Assembly (NCBI GenBank): GCA_905479855.1
Contig: CAJQOF010000003.1
Span: forward strand, 1 to 9,060
Length of the DNA: 9,060 bases
Direction: 5' to 3'
DNA from: an uncultured Cytophagales bacterium
GTDB taxonomy: Bacteria; Bacteroidota; Bacteroidia; Cytophagales; Amoebophilaceae
Of this stretch, positions 6,654 through 9,060 are shown in pieces. Made by a program: the position numbers and the translations under genes. Positions within the stretch are counted from its first letter, which is position 1, and the number at the start of each line of letters is the position of its first letter. Below the pieces are notes generated by a model. The model was not told the origin of the DNA. It saw only the letters and a list, made by a program, of their open reading frames with translations, and ran no database searches.

Positions 6654-6909
6654 GTAACGATCTACGAGCGAGGCGAGTATACGGATTGTTTCCGTATCTA
6701 TTTCCCCCGAAATATTCGTAGGCCGGCAATGAAGCTGAAACGCTTTAACGGCCCTTGTGGTGCCAGTATCCACAATATTGGTTAACTGGCATGGATAGCC
6801 ATACTTGGCAAGGTTTATCTGTACCCAGGGCACCTCCCTGCTTGCCGCAGGGAGTGTCACCTTCGTAAGGGGTTTACTCAGATCATACCACGCCCCTACA
6901 CCGCTCTCC

Positions 6910-6957
6910 GTAGTCTGAAGACTACAATGCTGTGCGTAACTTGCAGCTGCGCACAGC
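6910..6957. repeat. Two adjacent inverted repeats
   Basis: GTAGTCT (6910-6916) pairs with AGACTAC (6919-6925) over 2 nt. GCTGTGCG (6929-6936) pairs with CGCACAGC (6950-6957) over 13 nt. Both lie at the junction where amidase similarity ends. Confidence 0.7.
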
Positions 6958-6982
6958 GGAGAAAAGATCTCACTAACCAGTT

Positions 6983-7013
6983 TTGTCATCCTGAGTGAAA
7001 CGAAGGATCTTAG
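6983..7013. repeat. Dispersed-repeat-like element (GTCATCCTGAG ... CGAAGGATCT)
   Basis: The stretch contains GTCATCCTGAGTGAAACGA followed by AGGATCTTAGT, with ATCCT and AGGAT forming a short imperfect hairpin. I recall near-identical intergenic sequence as a common dispersed repeat in Bacteroidota and some other phyla. Only one copy is in this window, so its repeat status rests on memory. Confidence 0.5.
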
Positions 7014-7074
7014 TCGGATTGTGTACACTCTTTCCCCATTGAGCGAGGTAGATTAATTGCCAAATGTAACGATG

Positions 7075-7097
7075 GTGCGTAGTTACAAACTACGCAC
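7075..7097. terminator. Perfect 10-bp inverted repeat downstream of the WD40 gene
   Basis: GTGCGTAGTT (7075-7084) and AACTACGCAC (7088-7097) pair perfectly over the 3-nt loop ACA. It lies about 60 nt past the WD40 stop in the direction of transcription. A terminator role is possible, but no T-run follows on the minus strand. It shares GTGCGTA with the inverted repeat at 6929-6957. Confidence 0.5.
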
Positions 7098-7155
7098 GGC
7101 ATGAGCAGCACTGCAGAATGAGCGCCTGATTAGAGAGTTCCAGGGGCGTGCCCAC

Positions 7156-9060
7156 CTAGAACAGACAAGCGGCAACGCCGCGGTAGGTAGTAGGATTATC
7201 AAGGTCATGGTGGACAGTGAGCCCATCGGCACCGAAATTTCCGAAAAAGCCGCACAATCCCTCGTCGTCGACACATTCCACGGCCCGTGAAACAGTCGGA
7301 GGATTCACCCCAAATCCCCGCTCACCTGTGGCGAGATAATGGCACACAGTGGCTGCTACGCCGTCTAGAATGGGTGGCAATGTGTAGGAGATGCCGGTAT
7401 CTCGGCTTAGCATGCTAACGAGATGACACTGATCGCTATACCACCTATTGCGGCTATCTGGCACCGCATCTCTGGACATAAGTGCCCAGCGCGATCTGAC
7501 CAAAGAAGCCCCTCCTAGGCAGGCCCGGACTTTTGTATAGTCATCATAGTTTTTGTAGGCCTTCACGCGCCTCTTTCCTCCCTGAGGTTTCTTTATCAGT
7601 GCTCTAAAGCTATTGAGTGTGAGTGGCTTTCCTTTTACTGTAGCTGGAATAAGGGTAAGCAAATGTGTCTCATACACCAATTTGCCAGGCCAAAGTTTGC
7701 AGGGCTGGTTGAGCAGTGCAATGATATGCTCCGGCACCTGCGGTGCTTCGCCAACAGGCCCTAAATATTGCTCCCATAACTTCTTACCGAAATAACCCCT
7801 CCACGAAGTGTCTCCCAGACGCACAGCTGCTAAATCAACAGTACGCTTTTCTTCCACTTCTTTCACTTCTTCCACTTCTGGCAGGTCTTGGTCCACATGG
7901 TTGTGCTGTGCTACTAGCCCCTTATTCTCGTTAGAAAGGCCCACTACCTTATTTAAAAGAACATTCCCAAGGTAGAGCTCATTAGGGGGAGGAAGCATGC
8001 GCTGCAACGACCAATCCACCGTTTGCCCATCTTTGGCCGGTACAATATTCCATATGCGGACACTTTTGTCTTGGCCGCCGCTCACGAGTGTTTCCGCATC
8101 AGTAAACAAAAGCGTCTCAACGTGGCCGGTATGGCCAGTGAGGGTAACGCTAGCGCCTGTTCCTGCTAAAGGCCATAGCTTGATGGTTTTGTCTGCACTG
8201 CCGCTGGCTATAAGCGCCCCGCCAGGACTATACTGCACAGAGAGCGCACTCTTTGTATGTCCTTCCAATGTTCGGCAACATACCTTGTTGGTTAAGTTCC
8301 ACTCCTTAAGGGTATGGTCACCGCTAGCGCTGACCAATTGATTACCCTCTGGATGAAAGGCAAATGCATTTATCCCACCTGTGTGCCCTATCAATGGCTC
8401 CCCCCTCTGCCCCCACACATCTACTGATTGTTCCCAAAGATGGATCCCTCTATCTTCTCCTCCACTGGCCAATAGCGCTTTTTTGGGCGAAAAAGCTACG
8501 GTATAGACGGCTGGCTTCTGCGATGCCACACACTCCTTGTGGGCATCCAGCACTTTTGCTACCTGTTTTTCCGCTACATCCTCCCCCGCCTTCTTGTCGT
8601 CCTGCTCAGAGCGAAGCCGTTCTACAGCATCCATCTGCCATATCCGCACCATACCATCCTGGCTGGCGCTGGCGAGTTGTTGGGCAGTGGCCGAGAAAGC
8701 AAGACCGTGAATGCAACGGGTATGCCCCTTTAACGGCATCAGCGGTTGGTTGTTTTCACCGTGCCAGAGGTGGATATCATTGTCTACTGGATTGGCCCGT
8801 ATAGCCTTCGTTCGCCAATCATCGTGCAGATAGCCACCTGCATAGGCTACATAATTGCCAGTCACAGCCAAGGCCCGAACAGCTGCTTGTGGCCCCGCCA
8901 GCGTACGAACCAACAAGCCCGTCACCCTATCCCATACATGTACACTTTTGTCATGGCTAGCGCTATAAATGTGCCGTTTATCTTGGCTCAGCGCCAGCGC
9001 AGTCACCGTCTGCGCATGGCCCCCCTCTGCGGCGGCCGTTTCCTCGCTGCTTACATCCCA
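7156..9060 (-). CDS. WD40 beta-propeller protein with a distinctive C-terminal domain, 5' end beyond window
   Basis: The frame enters from the right edge and runs 634 codons to TAG 7156-7158, so the N-terminus is missing. Residues below are counted from the right edge. The edge residues WDV close an earlier WD repeat, and seven more follow. Examples are HIYSASHDKSVHVWD (30-44), QLASASQDGMVRIWQ (127-141), QLVSASGDHTLKEWN (241-255) and ALIASGSADKTIKLW (282-296), each preceded by a GH-type turn. Repeats two to four carry charged insertions, e.g. RLRSEQDDKKAGEDVAEKQ (148-166). An acidic linker with EVEEVKEVEEK (395-405) leads to a domain of about 225 residues (410-634). It contains LWEQYLGPVGEAPQVPEHI (428-446), KLVYETHLLTLIPATV (460-475), RWALMSRDAVPDSRNR (524-539) and, near the end, GFFGNFGADGLTV (604-616). 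Propellers are protein-interaction platforms. I recall similar C-terminal domains in repeat proteins of amoeba-associated bacteria, which suggests a secreted or host-directed protein, but no function is proved. Confidence 0.88.
   Translation of the reverse strand, partial: WDVSSEETAAAEGGHAQTVTALALSQDKRHIYSASHDKSVHVWDRVTGLLVRTLAGPQAAVRALAVTGNYVAYAGGYLHDDWRTKAIRANPVDNDIHLWHGENNQPLMPLKGHTRCIHGLAFSATAQQLASASQDGMVRIWQMDAVERLRSEQDDKKAGEDVAEKQVAKVLDAHKECVASQKPAVYTVAFSPKKALLASGGEDRGIHLWEQSVDVWGQRGEPLIGHTGGINAFAFHPEGNQLVSASGDHTLKEWNLTNKVCCRTLEGHTKSALSVQYSPGGALIASGSADKTIKLWPLAGTGASVTLTGHTGHVETLLFTDAETLVSGGQDKSVRIWNIVPAKDGQTVDWSLQRMLPPPNELYLGNVLLNKVVGLSNENKGLVAQHNHVDQDLPEVEEVKEVEEKRTVDLAAVRLGDTSWRGYFGKKLWEQYLGPVGEAPQVPEHIIALLNQPCKLWPGKLVYETHLLTLIPATVKGKPLTLNSFRALIKKPQGGKRRVKAYKNYDDYTKVRACLGGASLVRSRWALMSRDAVPDSRNRWYSDQCHLVSMLSRDTGISYTLPPILDGVAATVCHYLATGERGFGVNPPTVSRAVECVDDEGLCGFFGNFGADGLTVHHDLDNPTTYRGVAACLF
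7851..7877. repeat. 9-bp tandem repeat encoding the acidic linker of the WD40 protein
   Basis: CTTCCACTT, CTTTCACTT and CTTCCACTT follow each other at 7851-7859, 7860-7868 and 7869-7877. On the minus strand they encode E-V-E / E-V-K / E-V-E between the propeller and the C-terminal domain. Confidence 0.75.

Larger units (their letters stand above)
6540..6989 (-). pseudogene. C-terminal fragment of an AmiD-like N-acetylmuramoyl-L-alanine amidase (peptidoglycan-binding part only)
   Basis: The frame has an ATG at 6989 (149 codons) and stays open up to 7028. From about 6902 down to 6635 it matches the region after the catalytic domain of AmiD-type Amidase_2 proteins. It begins GVGAWYD, then VPWVQINLAKYGYPC, TTRAVKAFQLHCRP and GEIDTETIRILASLVDRY, the last three being the helical peptidoglycan-binding domain. 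The zinc-binding amidase domain, which should come before GVGAWYD, is absent, and I did not find it in other frames of the upstream 150 bases. The N-terminal residues are encoded by palindromic and repeat-like sequence (6910-7013). The C-terminal tail DKDDKDDKKEEKHE comes from a 9-bp tandem repeat. I infer a truncated remnant without hydrolase activity. A short expressed wall-binding protein cannot be ruled out, though no signal peptide is clear. Confidence 0.7.

Noticed and set aside
6983..7013. Insertion-sequence end
   Set aside because: No transposase frame or matching opposite terminus was found nearby. It fits a small dispersed repeat better.
8364..8804. Plus-strand 146-codon frame opposite the WD40 gene
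   Set aside because: It mirrors the repeat-coding strand. Long antisense frames are expected opposite such codon usage.

Overview
The window looks like a piece of a Bacteroidota genome, most likely from the Cytophagales side and possibly host- or amoeba-associated. The reasons are weak Shine-Dalgarno signals at several starts, candidate promoters of the TTG / TAnnTTTG type, and a WD40-repeat gene whose C-terminal domain recalls large repeat proteins of amoeba-associated bacteria. This placement is an inference. No rRNA, tRNA, CRISPR array or complete insertion sequence was seen.

Layout. Positions 1-1634 (minus strand) carry a long gene for a glycerol-3-phosphate acyltransferase that runs off the left edge. 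A divergent intergenic region (1635-1806) separates it from a plus-strand block of endonuclease III (nth), a GNAT acetyltransferase and the amidotransferase subunit gatB. Next comes a BrnT/BrnA-type toxin-antitoxin locus (4593-5148). Its toxin frame is broken by one extra G and by an 11-bp tandem duplication, while the antitoxin is intact. A gap of about 310 bases without a convincing gene ends in a strong hairpin and leads to a YnaI-like MscS-family mechanosensitive channel (5461-6528).

From 6540 to the right edge everything reads on the minus strand. First is the C-terminal, peptidoglycan-binding part of an AmiD-like amidase without its catalytic domain. A short non-coding stretch rich in inverted repeats follows, including a dispersed-repeat-like sequence at 6983-7013. 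Last is a large WD40 beta-propeller gene, open at the right edge, fused to a distinctive domain of about 225 residues.

Functionally the intact core genes are housekeeping: phospholipid synthesis, base-excision repair, Gln-tRNA/Asn-tRNA formation and osmotic protection. The accessory parts, namely the decayed toxin-antitoxin pair, the amidase fragment with its palindromes, and the WD40 fusion protein, show gene decay and possible host-interaction content. The most notable observations are the exact two-lesion decay of brnT beside an intact brnA, the WD40 protein with its C-terminal domain, and a G10 tract beside a perfect hairpin inside the acyltransferase gene.
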